From positions 43,026 to 107,025 of IMG/VR virus record IMGVR_UViG_3300036945_000814: a stretch of DNA of 64,000 nucleotides; one strand, written 5' to 3'. The translations under genes were made by a program, and so were the position numbers. This document shows, piece by piece, positions 26,200 through 34,835 of the stretch. Numbering within the stretch: position 1 is the first letter of the stretch; the number at the start of each line of letters is the position of its first letter. This stretch comes from a virus. The notes under the pieces were generated by a model. The model had not been told where the DNA came from. It saw only the letters and a list, made by a program, of their open reading frames with translations, and ran no database searches.

Positions 26200-26448
26200 A
26201 TGGCCGAGCTACTTGATCTTCTCATGCGCGGCGGCCCGTGGACCCTGCTTCTGGCGGCCGGGTTCACCATTCGCTTCCTCTTCATCGAAATGCGCCGACG
26301 CGACCTTGAGCACGCCGCGCAGACGCAGGCGCTCAACGACCGCATCGTCGCCAGCGTCGAAAAGCAGATCCCGCTCTTGCAGGCATCAAACGAGCAGAGC
26401 CGCAAGCTCGTCGACGCGCTCACGCGCATGGAGGAACAACACCGATGA
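26200..26448 (+). CDS. Single-pass membrane protein with coiled coil
   Basis: The start is ATG 26200 behind GGAAAGG; the same frame is open upstream but overlaps two better genes. The 82-residue product has one membrane segment (residues about 12-29, GPWTLLLAAGFTIRFLFIEM), then a charged coiled coil to the end. The layout recalls holin-associated XhlA-type proteins, although its place in the neck cluster is odd. It overlaps the next gene. Confidence 0.5.
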   Translation: MAELLDLLMRGGPWTLLLAAGFTIRFLFIEMRRRDLEHAAQTQALNDRIVASVEKQIPLLQASNEQSRKLVDALTRMEEQHR

Positions 26449-26858
26449 TGAGCCTTTTCCGCAAGAAGCCGAAGAACGTCGAGGCGAAGAAAAGCCCATT
26501 CGACGATTCTTCCACCTTGGGATCCATCCTGCTCCGCATGGGCAAGCTCACACGCGAGCAGCTTCACCGCGCCGTCGGGGTGCAGGCCCGCGCCGATGAG
26601 TTCCTGCTCGGCGCCCTCCTCGTCGATCAGGGCGCGGTGTCACAGGGCGACGTGGCGAAAGCCCTTGAGATCCAACATCAACTTCGCACAGGCTCCGGCG
26701 CTGACGCCGAGCTGTCCCTGCTCGAAACGGCGATGGACGAGGCGACCGAGGCGAACATCGCCCTCGCCGCGGCCATCGAACGTCGGAAGCAAGGGCAGCG
26801 CCGCCGGGGCGAGAACACGGGGCTCTTTCTCGTCCCCCCGAGACTGCGCACCGCATGA
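26445..26858 (+). CDS. MshEN-like domain protein
   Basis: The 137-residue product has LGSILLRMGKLTREQLHRAV followed by LGALLVDQGAVSQGDVAKAL. These two copies of a helical motif match the N-terminal MshEN/GspE-type domain, which in bacteria binds cyclic di-GMP or partner proteins. No ATPase domain follows. Its job in a phage neck cluster is unclear. Both ends overlap neighbours. Confidence 0.55.
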   Translation: MMSLFRKKPKNVEAKKSPFDDSSTLGSILLRMGKLTREQLHRAVGVQARADEFLLGALLVDQGAVSQGDVAKALEIQHQLRTGSGADAELSLLETAMDEATEANIALAAAIERRKQGQRRRGENTGLFLVPPRLRTA

Positions 26859-27367
26859 TCCTCGGCACCGTCGGCAAGCCCTTGCTGCTTGAGCTTGTGC
26901 TCGCCGACCGTGCCGGCGGGAAGTTCCCGCGCGCCCGCATCATCGACACCGTCGGCGCGCAGATCGGAAGCCCCATCGACCTCGTCGGCGCTCCGGCATG
27001 GACGGGGCTCTATCAGGGCTCGTGGGCGCTCCCTGCGGCCGGGCACTACTCGGTGGTCTTCGAGACGTACAACGACGCGCTGCACACGCTCCCGACCGAC
27101 CACGAGCCCGGCGTCGAGCACGTCCGCATCGTCTCCGACTTCGAGCTGTCGCTGCTCAAGCTGCTCGCCCACCAAGGCGAGAACGTGCGCGACACCATGA
27201 TCACCCCCGACCCGGCCACAGGCCGCCCGATCACAGCTCGGCGCAAGCTCTACGCCACCAAGGCCGACGCGCTGGCCGACGTGAACGTGGTCGCCACCAT
27301 CGACGTAGCCGCCAGCTACCCCGGCCCCCTGACGTGGACCGAGCTTGTGCGGGTGCTCACGCCATGA
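26855..27367 (+). CDS. Virion-region protein, unknown
   Basis: The 170-residue product has an N-terminal beta sandwich (VGKPLLLELVLADRAGGKFP, then PAAGHYSVVFETYNDALH) and a C-terminal region with RKLYATKADALADVNVVATI. It resembles accessory virion proteins but I cannot name a family. It overlaps both neighbours by four bases. Confidence 0.5.
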   Translation: MILGTVGKPLLLELVLADRAGGKFPRARIIDTVGAQIGSPIDLVGAPAWTGLYQGSWALPAAGHYSVVFETYNDALHTLPTDHEPGVEHVRIVSDFELSLLKLLAHQGENVRDTMITPDPATGRPITARRKLYATKADALADVNVVATIDVAASYPGPLTWTELVRVLTP

Positions 27368-27648
27368 GCACAGGCCCGAGCCCCCTCATGACCGGCGGGT
27401 GGATTCCCGACCAAGACGCGGGATCCGTGGTCACCCTGCTCGTTTCCGAGCGCGTGACCGGCGCCGTGGGTGGGGATACGCTCATCGGGGCGGCGCTTGT
27501 CGCCCCTCGCCTGTCGGGTGCCGTGTCGTCTGACACTTCGCTCGGCGGCGTGGTATCCGAGGGCCGGGTGTCGGGCGCTGTGCGCGACGACCGGCTCACC
27601 GCGCGGATCGTGAGCCTGCGGGCCACCGCGCGGATCAAGGAGTGCTGA
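27364..27648 (+). CDS. Small repetitive beta protein
   Basis: The start is ATG 27364, overlapping the preceding stop. The 94-residue product contains repeats of about 16 residues around SERVTGAV, APRLSGAV, EGRVSGAV and RDDRLTARI. This suggests a small beta-helix or fibre-like fold. It lies in the neck cluster. Function unknown. Confidence 0.5.
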   Translation: MSTGPSPLMTGGWIPDQDAGSVVTLLVSERVTGAVGGDTLIGAALVAPRLSGAVSSDTSLGGVVSEGRVSGAVRDDRLTARIVSLRATARIKEC

Positions 27649-27651
27649 CGA

Positions 27652-28308
27652 ATGGCAACGAAGGCGCCTGCGATCGTGGACATCGAGCTTGTTCGAGGCG
27701 ACTCGGACGACATCCTCGTCACGATCACTGACGACGCCTCGCCCACGCCGAACCTCATCGATCTGTCCCTCGCCACCGACGGCACCGCCGGCCGGCCGGC
27801 CATCGTCCGCTTCGCGGTCAAAAAAGATCCGAGCAAAGAGCTGAATCTCAAGGCCGCGGTGCTCAAGCTGTCCTACGACGCGAGCGAGATCGAGATCCTT
27901 TCCCAAGCCACGCCGTCGACGCGCGGCCAATGCAGGGTGAAGCTCGACAAGCCCGACACGTCCGACAACAAGGCCGGCGCCTACTCGTGGGATCTGGAGG
28001 TCACGCGACAAGACGTGCTCCGACCCGGTGCCAGCGTGGGCACGTTGGCCCTTGCGGCAGGAAACGCCGTGCCAATCGGCACAGGCACGTCGATCACCAA
28101 GGCCAAGGTCGGCGACGTCGTGCAGATCACGAGCGGAGCCAACCTCGGCCTCGCGTCGCTGATCACAAAGATCACCTCGGCGACGTCGTTCGAGACGGAG
28201 CGTGTGTGGGAAAACACAGACCCGAGCGCGACGTTTGAGATCCGAAGAGGCAAGAGCAAGACCGCCGTGCGCGGCGTCTTCACGCTCGTGCAGGACGTGG
28301 TGCTGTAG
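27652..28308 (+). CDS. Virion-region protein, unknown
   Basis: ATG 27652 follows AAGGAG. The 218-residue product starts with IVDIELVRGDSDDILVTITD, a pattern seen in phage baseplate or neck proteins. Near residue 110 it has AGAYSWDLEVTRQDVLRPGA, and its C-terminal half is a beta barrel-like segment. Its stop shares a base with the next start. Confidence 0.5.
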   Translation: MATKAPAIVDIELVRGDSDDILVTITDDASPTPNLIDLSLATDGTAGRPAIVRFAVKKDPSKELNLKAAVLKLSYDASEIEILSQATPSTRGQCRVKLDKPDTSDNKAGAYSWDLEVTRQDVLRPGASVGTLALAAGNAVPIGTGTSITKAKVGDVVQITSGANLGLASLITKITSATSFETERVWENTDPSATFEIRRGKSKTAVRGVFTLVQDVVL

Positions 28309-29345
28309 TGGCTTTCCAGCAGACGATGAGGGTCTATTTCTACTCGAACACGCCCGCGGCGCTGCTCACGAGCGGCTTCAACCGCATCCGCGTGCAGAGA
28401 AGCACCGACCGCGGCACGACGTGGGAAGACCTCACCGACGACACAACGGATCTCGTCATCGAGGCCACGCGGTTCAACTATTGGTTCAACGTCGACGGCG
28501 TGGTCGACTCGACCGACTACTTCCGCCCCGTGCTTCATGCCGTCTCGGGCATTCCCGCCGACTCGCCGCAAGCGCCGACCCAAGCCATCGACACGACGTT
28601 CGAGGCTGTGCTCACGATCGAATCGCTCAAGGCGGTCTACCTCTACGGCATCAACCTCACCGAAGACACGGGCGCCCCCTATCCCGACGAGCTTTACGCC
28701 CACTACATCCGGCAGGCGATCGACCTCACCGAACGCGAGCTGGACATCAAGCTCACGCCCACGAAGATTGTCGGCGAGCGGTACGACTTCTATCGCCGCG
28801 ACTACTCCAACTTCGCCTTCTTGCAGCTCCGCGAGTACCCGGTGCTTTCCGTCGAGAGGTACGCGCTTCAATACCCCGGAGCGCAGAACACGATCATCGA
28901 GTTCGACAAGGATTGGATCCAAGTCGACAAGAGCGCAGGACACTTGCAGGTGTACCCATCGACGGGCATCTACACCAACGCCTTCATCGCCAGCGGGGGC
29001 GGGTTCCTGCCCCTCATCTACGGCGGCGCCGACTACCTGCCGAACCTCATCGTCGTCGACTACACGGCTGGGTTCGAGCTTGGGAAGCTCCCGCCGGGCA
29101 TCCTTGAGATCGTGGGCAAGAAGGCGAGCACAGGCCCGCTCAACACCGCAGGCGACCTCATCGCCGGTGCCGGCATCGCGACCAAGAGCTTGTCGATCGA
29201 CGGCCTTTCACAGTCCGTCGGCACCACCTCGTCGGCGACGAACGCCGGTTACGGCGCTCGCCTGATCCAATATGAGAAGGAAGTCAAAACGCAGATGAAG
29301 CTCATGCGCGCCTATCTCAAGGGGAACCGCCTCACGGCGGTCTGA
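28308..29345 (+). CDS. Head-tail connector-like protein
   Basis: The 345-residue product starts at GTG 28308, which overlaps the previous stop. Residues about 130-180 (YIRQAIDLTERELDIKLTPT and RDYSNFAFLQLREYPVL) and the later VVDYTAGFELGKLPPGILEI resemble the helical connector fold of gp6/gp15-type adaptor proteins. An N-terminal beta domain is added. It precedes other neck proteins, which supports the call. Confidence 0.6.
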   Translation: MAFQQTMRVYFYSNTPAALLTSGFNRIRVQRSTDRGTTWEDLTDDTTDLVIEATRFNYWFNVDGVVDSTDYFRPVLHAVSGIPADSPQAPTQAIDTTFEAVLTIESLKAVYLYGINLTEDTGAPYPDELYAHYIRQAIDLTERELDIKLTPTKIVGERYDFYRRDYSNFAFLQLREYPVLSVERYALQYPGAQNTIIEFDKDWIQVDKSAGHLQVYPSTGIYTNAFIASGGGFLPLIYGGADYLPNLIVVDYTAGFELGKLPPGILEIVGKKASTGPLNTAGDLIAGAGIATKSLSIDGLSQSVGTTSSATNAGYGARLIQYEKEVKTQMKLMRAYLKGNRLTAV

Positions 29346-29348
29346 GCG

Positions 29349-30146
29349 ATGGCAACGCGCTTTCTCGGGCCACAGAAACCGCGTGTCGACTTCGAGCGAA
29401 GCGACTTCGATCGGCTCATCCGCGAGAAGGGCTATCGCATCATGTGGCAGGCCGCCGAGCTGTGCCCCTGCCGTCTCAACAGCGACACCGATCAGCCCGA
29501 TCCAAGCTGCCCGATCTGTGACGCCTCCGGCTACGTCTACACGTTCCCTGACCCCGCCGAGAAAGAGCTTGAGGACTACACGCGCGAGGTGCCGCCGTTC
29601 CAGTCGACGCCGACGGAGCGCGCGACGCAAGGGATCATGACGTCGATGACGCATGACCCGCAGATTTTCGAGAAGTTTGGCGAGTGGCTGCTCGGCACCG
29701 CGGCGCTGACGACGTTCTCGTGGAACAAGGTCGGGTTCCGAGATCGATTCAAGGTGTTGGACCACACGCAGGTCTACCGGCAGGTTCTCGTCGTCCCGCC
29801 GTCGCAGATTGTGCCCGTGAAGCGCGCCGCGCGAGCTTCGCTGCGCTACCCCGTCGTCCGTCTCCGCCGCGTCTTCGCCGTGACGGCGGCCGGCGTGTCC
29901 GTCGACTACACGGAATCGACGACGATCCAAGACGACGGGTCGCTGCTCGTGACGGCGCCGCCGGGCACCCGCCTGTCGATCAGCTACGAAATGAACCCGG
30001 TGTGGATCGTCGTCGACTATCCGCACATCCTGCGGGGCACGCTCATCCGCTTCAAGACCACGAAGATCCTCGGCGACAACGAAGTGCTGCCGATTCAGGC
30101 GATGGTCAAGCTCGACTACCTCTTGTCGGAAGGCAAAGAGCTGTGA
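29349..30146 (+). CDS. Neck protein with cysteine cluster
   Basis: The 265-residue product contains CPCRLNSDTDQPDPSCPICD near residues 38-57, a four-cysteine metal-binding type cluster. It then has SMTHDPQIFEKFGEWLLGTA and a beta-rich C-terminus. Similar Cys clusters occur in head-completion proteins of contractile-tailed phages. It overlaps the next gene by four bases. Confidence 0.55.
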   Translation: MATRFLGPQKPRVDFERSDFDRLIREKGYRIMWQAAELCPCRLNSDTDQPDPSCPICDASGYVYTFPDPAEKELEDYTREVPPFQSTPTERATQGIMTSMTHDPQIFEKFGEWLLGTAALTTFSWNKVGFRDRFKVLDHTQVYRQVLVVPPSQIVPVKRAARASLRYPVVRLRRVFAVTAAGVSVDYTESTTIQDDGSLLVTAPPGTRLSISYEMNPVWIVVDYPHILRGTLIRFKTTKILGDNEVLPIQAMVKLDYLLSEGKEL

Positions 30147-31033
30147 TCACCGAGATCAGCGTCGACGCCTTTGTGCCCCCCGGACTTGTCGCGCAGCTCG
30201 ACGAGGGCGCCGCACGCGCCGTGGTCCGCGACATCGCCGCGGCTGCGCGCGCGAAATGGATCTCGCTGGCAGGCGAGCACCTTCGGCGGACGGAGCAGGA
30301 CTACACGCGCGGGATTCAGCCGGTCGTCTTCGGCCAAGGCGGCATCATCGTCGCCAGCATCACGCTGCTCGGCGCGTGGCCGAACATGCTTGAGGCGGGG
30401 TTTCCCCCCTTCGACATGCGCACCACCCTCCTCGGCTCCAGCGTCCCCATCGTGCCGCGCGGCCAACGGGGCAAGCACGCGGCCAAGGGCGGCGGCTTCT
30501 ACCGCACCATCGCCTTTCGCATGACGGGTCCGTCGTCGACCGGCCGGAACGCCCAACGGGTCACCGACGTCTACGCCAAGCAGCTCGGCGCCGAGCGCGC
30601 GAAGAAGCTCGGGCGGGTCGCGTGGAAGGCGATGGGGGATCTCAACAAGAACCCGAGCACGTCGAACCCCGGCGAGAAGACGCGCCACGGCGCGCGGCTC
30701 AAGACGGAGGGCACCGTGCTCGACGTGCGCGGCCACAGCCACAAGCTCATCACGGCCGCGGACGGCTCGACGAGCATCATCCGCCACGGCGGGAGGCAGC
30801 ACGCGGTGCCGCTCTTTGAGGGCGCGATGAAGCACGCGCAGACCTACGCGCGGGCGACGCAGGCGTTCACCGGGACCATGCGCACGATCTCGACGAACCA
30901 ACCCGAGGGATGGATCCACCCCGGCTTCCACGGCGCCCACCTCGTTCCCGAGGTCACGCACTACATCAACCGCGTCGGGCCAGATATGGTCGCGGCGACG
31001 ATGGAACGAATCTCGGAGAAGCCCCGTGTTTGA
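30143..31033 (+). CDS. Tail completion or minor tail protein
   Basis: The start is GTG 30143, overlapping the previous stop. The 296-residue protein has an N-terminal helix (AARAVVRDIAAAARAKWISL), a basic central segment and GWIHPGFHGAHLVPEV near the end. WxHPGxxG is typical of HK97 gp10-like and neck proteins that complete the tail top. The call rests on this motif and gene order. Confidence 0.6.
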   Translation: MITEISVDAFVPPGLVAQLDEGAARAVVRDIAAAARAKWISLAGEHLRRTEQDYTRGIQPVVFGQGGIIVASITLLGAWPNMLEAGFPPFDMRTTLLGSSVPIVPRGQRGKHAAKGGGFYRTIAFRMTGPSSTGRNAQRVTDVYAKQLGAERAKKLGRVAWKAMGDLNKNPSTSNPGEKTRHGARLKTEGTVLDVRGHSHKLITAADGSTSIIRHGGRQHAVPLFEGAMKHAQTYARATQAFTGTMRTISTNQPEGWIHPGFHGAHLVPEVTHYINRVGPDMVAATMERISEKPRV

Positions 31034-31721
31034 GCGTGCGCTGCACCGCGTGATCGAGGAAGGGCTCGCCGTGCTCGACGCGACGCCGCCCCTGCTCGCG
31101 CGCTTCCTGCGCGCCCCCGGATGGACCGACGACGAGGTCGCCCGCATCGTCGCCTTCTGGCAGACCGAAGGCGGCCACCCGAGCATCGTCCACAACTACG
31201 CGCGGGCGGCCGCGTCGCTCCCCTGCTACGCCATCGTGCTCATGAGCGAGACGGAGACGGATGACTACCTCGGGCATTCCGAGGGCGCCGTCATGCTCGA
31301 CGAGGTCACGCAGCTCATGGCGGAGATCGAGGCGGAGATCGGCCGCCGCGTCAACGTCAACATCCGCGGCTTGCAGTTCACCTTTCAGATTTTCGTCTAC
31401 ACCGAGAACCCCGACGTCACCGCGGCGTACTTCAACGTGCTGCGATCCATCTTCCTCGGCGCGAACAAGAAGCTGCTCGACTTCGGCCTTGAGCGCCCGA
31501 CGTACAGCGGGATGGATCTTACGCAGATGCCGGCCTACCTGCCGGAGAACGTGTTTGCGCGCGTGCTGCAAGTCGTGGGCTATGCTCACATCCTGACGGC
31601 GACCGATCTGGATCTGACCCCTTGGGATCAGCTCTTTTCTCGGATCGAGGGCTTGCACGTCGCCAACGCCGTTGTCGGCGCCGACGCTCGGGTTCATCCG
31701 TTTGCAGAAGGGCAGGAGTGA
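31026..31721 (+). CDS. Tail terminator-like protein
   Basis: GTG 31026 overlaps the preceding gene. The 231-residue product (ALHRVIEEGLAVLDATPPLL, RRVNVNIRGLQFTFQIFVYT, VVGYAHILTATDLDLTPWD) lies two genes before the sheath, where tail-terminator and sheath-capping proteins usually sit. The mixed alpha/beta pattern is compatible. A firm family match is not claimed. Confidence 0.5.
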   Translation: MFERALHRVIEEGLAVLDATPPLLARFLRAPGWTDDEVARIVAFWQTEGGHPSIVHNYARAAASLPCYAIVLMSETETDDYLGHSEGAVMLDEVTQLMAEIEAEIGRRVNVNIRGLQFTFQIFVYTENPDVTAAYFNVLRSIFLGANKKLLDFGLERPTYSGMDLTQMPAYLPENVFARVLQVVGYAHILTATDLDLTPWDQLFSRIEGLHVANAVVGADARVHPFAEGQE

Positions 31722-31723
31722 TC

Positions 31724-32017
31724 ATGGCGCGACGAGACAAGCCCGAAGAGAACGAGCCGGCCGCGGAGCCCGAAGCCGCTCCCGCGGCGCCCGTGTCGCA
31801 TGTGCTCGTCGGAGCTGCCGCGCACGACCCTCTCGCCCACCGAGAGCAGGCCGGCCCGTCGCTCCTCACCGCGGCGACGTGGGCCGCGGCCAAGAAGCTG
31901 CGCGCGGTCGACATCGCCGGCTTCCTCATGTGGACGAAGGCGAACGCGCCCGATCTCCTCTCCGCCGATGAGTGGGCCACCACCCTCGCGACGTTCCAGC
32001 AGACCCCCATCAAGTAG
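31724..32017 (+). CDS. Small protein before the sheath
   Basis: ATG 31724 follows GGCAGGAGTG; the frame continues upstream but only out of frame with the previous gene. The 97-residue product has a Glu/Pro/Ala-rich N-terminus and a helical C-terminus (TAATWAAAKKLRAVDIAGFL). Small proteins at this position occur in several myoviruses. Function unknown. Confidence 0.5.
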   Translation: MARRDKPEENEPAAEPEAAPAAPVSHVLVGAAAHDPLAHREQAGPSLLTAATWAAAKKLRAVDIAGFLMWTKANAPDLLSADEWATTLATFQQTPIK

Positions 32018-32025
32018 GAGCCCCC

Positions 32026-34299
32026 ATGCCGGCCACGCAGCTCTTTTTCAACGGTCGTCTCACCCCCCGTCCCGGCGCCTACAGCAAGGTCGACGCCTCG
32101 GGCTTCGACTCCGCTGGCCTCGGTGCCAGCGGCATCATCGCGCTGCTCGGCGAGAGCGTGGGCGGCAAGCCCTACACGGCCGTCGAGATCCCGCGCGACG
32201 ACTTGCAGCGCGCATCGAACACGGGGCAGGTGAAGCGCCTGTTTCGCTCGGGCGATCTGCTCGAAATGTCGCTGCCCATGTTCACGCCGGCGAAAGACCC
32301 TGAGATCCAAGCCGGAGCGCAGCAGGTCGTCTTCGTCAAGGTGAATCCGGCCACGCAGTCGCAGGCCGACTTCAACAACGCCGACGGCGCCGCCCTCCGC
32401 CTCAAGAGCGCCGACTTCGGCGCCTTCACCACGCAGATCAAGGCGACCATCGCGAACGCCACGAGCGGCGTCGGCAAGCTCGTCACCCTCAACTTCGAGG
32501 ACACGACCGAGACGTTCGATCTGCTCGGGAACATCGCCAAGTTCTCGCTCACCTACAACGGCGGCGCCGACGGTGCGACGGCCGTGCGAGCCAACACGCT
32601 CGCCACCGGCATCACGATCGAGTTCGACCGATCCGACCTCGGCCAAGACACGGCCGTCGTGCAGGCGCCCGCGGCAAGCGCGCTTGAGCTTGTGTCGTCC
32701 TCCGCGGGCGACACCACGCAAACCGCGACCGTCTACGGCCTCAACGGCAGCAACGTGCCCACGATCGCCGTCGTGCCGCTCACGGGCACCGTCGCCGCGG
32801 CGCTCGCGGGAACGTGGAACCTCGTGACGGCCATCGTCCTGTCGGCCGTCGCCGTGGGAACGGTCACCCTCCGCATCGGCGGCGCCGGCGCCACCGTTGT
32901 CACGCTGTCGCCCGGACAGGTGAACAAGGGCCGCGTCACGCTCGACATCCCGGCTGCCAGCAGCCTCACCGTCGAAGCGGATGGCGCGACCGTGCGCAAG
33001 ATCGTCTACCGGGGCCTGACCGCCGCCGGTGCTTCGCTGGCGGAGGTGGCGACGCTCAACGGGACCACCCCGGTCGCGCTCGCCGGGGCTTTCGCCCGGC
33101 TGACCTCGGTCGAGGTGTTGAACGTCGAGACGGCGCGCACGGCGGCCGTCAAGGGGCTCACCATCGACGCCCCGGTCGCGACCTACCCCAACTTGCAGAA
33201 GGCGAAGGACTTGATCTCGGCCAACCCCGACTTCACGTTCACGTCGATCATCGGCAACGCCAAGGACTTCCTCGTCGCCGACCTCGACTACGTCAGCGAC
33301 GTCAGCGTGCTCACGCCGACGACGGCGTCGTTCTTCGCCAAGCTCTTTGACATCGTGTCGGAGCTGAACAGCAAGTCGTCGCTCGTGATCGCGTCTCGTC
33401 TCTCGCCCGGCACAGGCGCGCCGACGAACACGGTCGGCGGGGTCTTCCTCGCCGGCGGCGCCGAGAACAGCCCGGCCAGCGCCGGCGACTGGCAGGCGGC
33501 CCTCGACAAGCTCAAGCAGGTGTTCGTCAACACGATCGTGCTCGGCACCGACGACGCCGCTACCCACGCCGCGGGCGTGGCGCACTGTGCGTTCATGGGC
33601 GGCGCGGGCAAGATGGAGCGGGACATCGTCGTCGGCGCCGCGGCCAACGAGACGAAGGCGCAGCTCAAGGCTCGCGCCCTCGCGCTCAACAGCCGGCACG
33701 TCCGTCTCGTCGGGCAAGAGGTGTCGATGTTCAACGCGGCTGGCGAGACGGCGTGGCAGCCGCCGAAGTTTCTCGCGGGCCTCGTGGCGGCCATGCAGGC
33801 GGGCACGTCCGTCGGCAACCCGCTCACGAACAAGTACGTCAACGTCCTCGGCTTCCGCCAGAACGCCACGATCAACGGGTGGAACCCGATCGACACGGGC
33901 GACGAAATGCTGCTCGCGGGCCTGCACTTCGTGCAGCTCGAAGAGGGCAAGGGCTTCAAGATCGTGCGGAACATCACCACGCACCTCGTCGACGACAACC
34001 TCGTCTTCGTCGAAGCGTCGATGAACCAAGCGGTCAACTTCGCGGTCTACAACCTGCGCACGCGCATGGAGACGATCGTCGGCAAGAAGGGGTTTGCGCG
34101 CACCATCAACGCGGCCAAGGCCGCCGCCGACGGCGTGCTCGAAGCCCTCGTGCGCGAGGAGATCATCGCGGCGTACAAGAAGCCGGCTTTCGAGCTGGCC
34201 CTCGACGTCCTGCGGATGGACGTCGCCCTCGCCGTCATCGCCCCCGTCAACTTCGTCCCGATCACCGTGAACCTCTACCCCCTGTCGATCACGGCGTAG
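32026..34299 (+). CDS. Contractile tail sheath protein
   Basis: The start is ATG 32026 behind AGGAG, giving 757 residues. The N-terminus (RLTPRPGAYSKVDASGF) and the C-terminal third have the sheath fold: FKIVRNITTHLVDDNLVFVE, VNFAVYNLRTRMETIVGKKG and a beta end FVPITVNLYPLSITA. These form the interlocking subunit handshake. A large beta-rich insertion at about residues 150-380 makes it longer than the usual 400-500 residues. It contracts to drive the tube through the cell envelope. The tube gene follows. Confidence 0.85.
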   Translation: MPATQLFFNGRLTPRPGAYSKVDASGFDSAGLGASGIIALLGESVGGKPYTAVEIPRDDLQRASNTGQVKRLFRSGDLLEMSLPMFTPAKDPEIQAGAQQVVFVKVNPATQSQADFNNADGAALRLKSADFGAFTTQIKATIANATSGVGKLVTLNFEDTTETFDLLGNIAKFSLTYNGGADGATAVRANTLATGITIEFDRSDLGQDTAVVQAPAASALELVSSSAGDTTQTATVYGLNGSNVPTIAVVPLTGTVAAALAGTWNLVTAIVLSAVAVGTVTLRIGGAGATVVTLSPGQVNKGRVTLDIPAASSLTVEADGATVRKIVYRGLTAAGASLAEVATLNGTTPVALAGAFARLTSVEVLNVETARTAAVKGLTIDAPVATYPNLQKAKDLISANPDFTFTSIIGNAKDFLVADLDYVSDVSVLTPTTASFFAKLFDIVSELNSKSSLVIASRLSPGTGAPTNTVGGVFLAGGAENSPASAGDWQAALDKLKQVFVNTIVLGTDDAATHAAGVAHCAFMGGAGKMERDIVVGAAANETKAQLKARALALNSRHVRLVGQEVSMFNAAGETAWQPPKFLAGLVAAMQAGTSVGNPLTNKYVNVLGFRQNATINGWNPIDTGDEMLLAGLHFVQLEEGKGFKIVRNITTHLVDDNLVFVEASMNQAVNFAVYNLRTRMETIVGKKGFARTINAAKAAADGVLEALVREEIIAAYKKPAFELALDVLRMDVALAVIAPVNFVPITVNLYPLSITA

Positions 34300-34334
34300 G
34301 CCGCCCGCCGACCTCCCGCTGAAAGGAAAGATCC

Positions 34335-34775
34335 ATGACCATCAATGTCTTCACAGGCCCGCGGTGTCGGTTCACCCTGAACGGCACCGTCATCGCCCTC
34401 GGGCGATCCGTGCAGGTGCAGGATGAGCTTGTGTACGACGCGATCAAGGTGCTCGACAACCTTGAGGTGCTGGAGCACGAGCCCATCGACTACAACTGCT
34501 CGATGAGCGCGGCCGAAGTGCTCATCGTCGGCAAGACCCTTGAGGCGCTTGGCTTCACGGCGCTCAAGGGGCAGACCCCCGCGGACCACCTCCGCAACGT
34601 GCTGGCGCTGCCGGACATCACGGCGCAGATCGAGGACAACCAAGGCGACACCATCGTCGCGCGCGTCTTCGGCTGCAAGATCAGCTCGCGGAGCTTCGCC
34701 GTCGACGCCCGCACGAGCGTCGCCCGCGACATTCAGTTTGTCGCCCGGCGCGTGGTTGAAGCGTCCGAGCTGTAG
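34335..34775 (+). CDS. Tail tube protein
   Basis: This 146-residue protein directly follows the sheath, the standard place for the inner tube protein. It shows the compact beta-barrel pattern of gp19/FII-type tubes (RCRFTLNGTVIALGRSVQVQ, SMSAAEVLIVGKTLEALGF, TIVARVFGCKISSRSF). ATG 34335 follows GAAAGGAAAG. The call rests on size, fold and order. Confidence 0.7.
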   Translation: MTINVFTGPRCRFTLNGTVIALGRSVQVQDELVYDAIKVLDNLEVLEHEPIDYNCSMSAAEVLIVGKTLEALGFTALKGQTPADHLRNVLALPDITAQIEDNQGDTIVARVFGCKISSRSFAVDARTSVARDIQFVARRVVEASEL

Positions 34776-34804
34776 AAGCCGCGCCTTCCTTTTCAGTCTC
34801 TTGC

Positions 34805-34832
34805 GTGATACCTCCGACAGCGGAGGCATCAC
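34805..34832 (+). promoter_or_regulatory. Hairpin sequestering the ribosome site of the tail chaperone gene
   Basis: GTGAT-A-CCTCC (34805-34815) pairs with GGAGG-C-ATCAC (34822-34832) around GACAGC, with one A/C mismatch. The GGAGG at 34822-34826 is the ribosome site for ATG 34836, so the hairpin should hide it. The preceding CAGTCTC at 34794 resembles the element upstream of the early promoters, but no good -35/-10 pair follows. Confidence 0.7.
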
Positions 34833-34835
34833 CCA

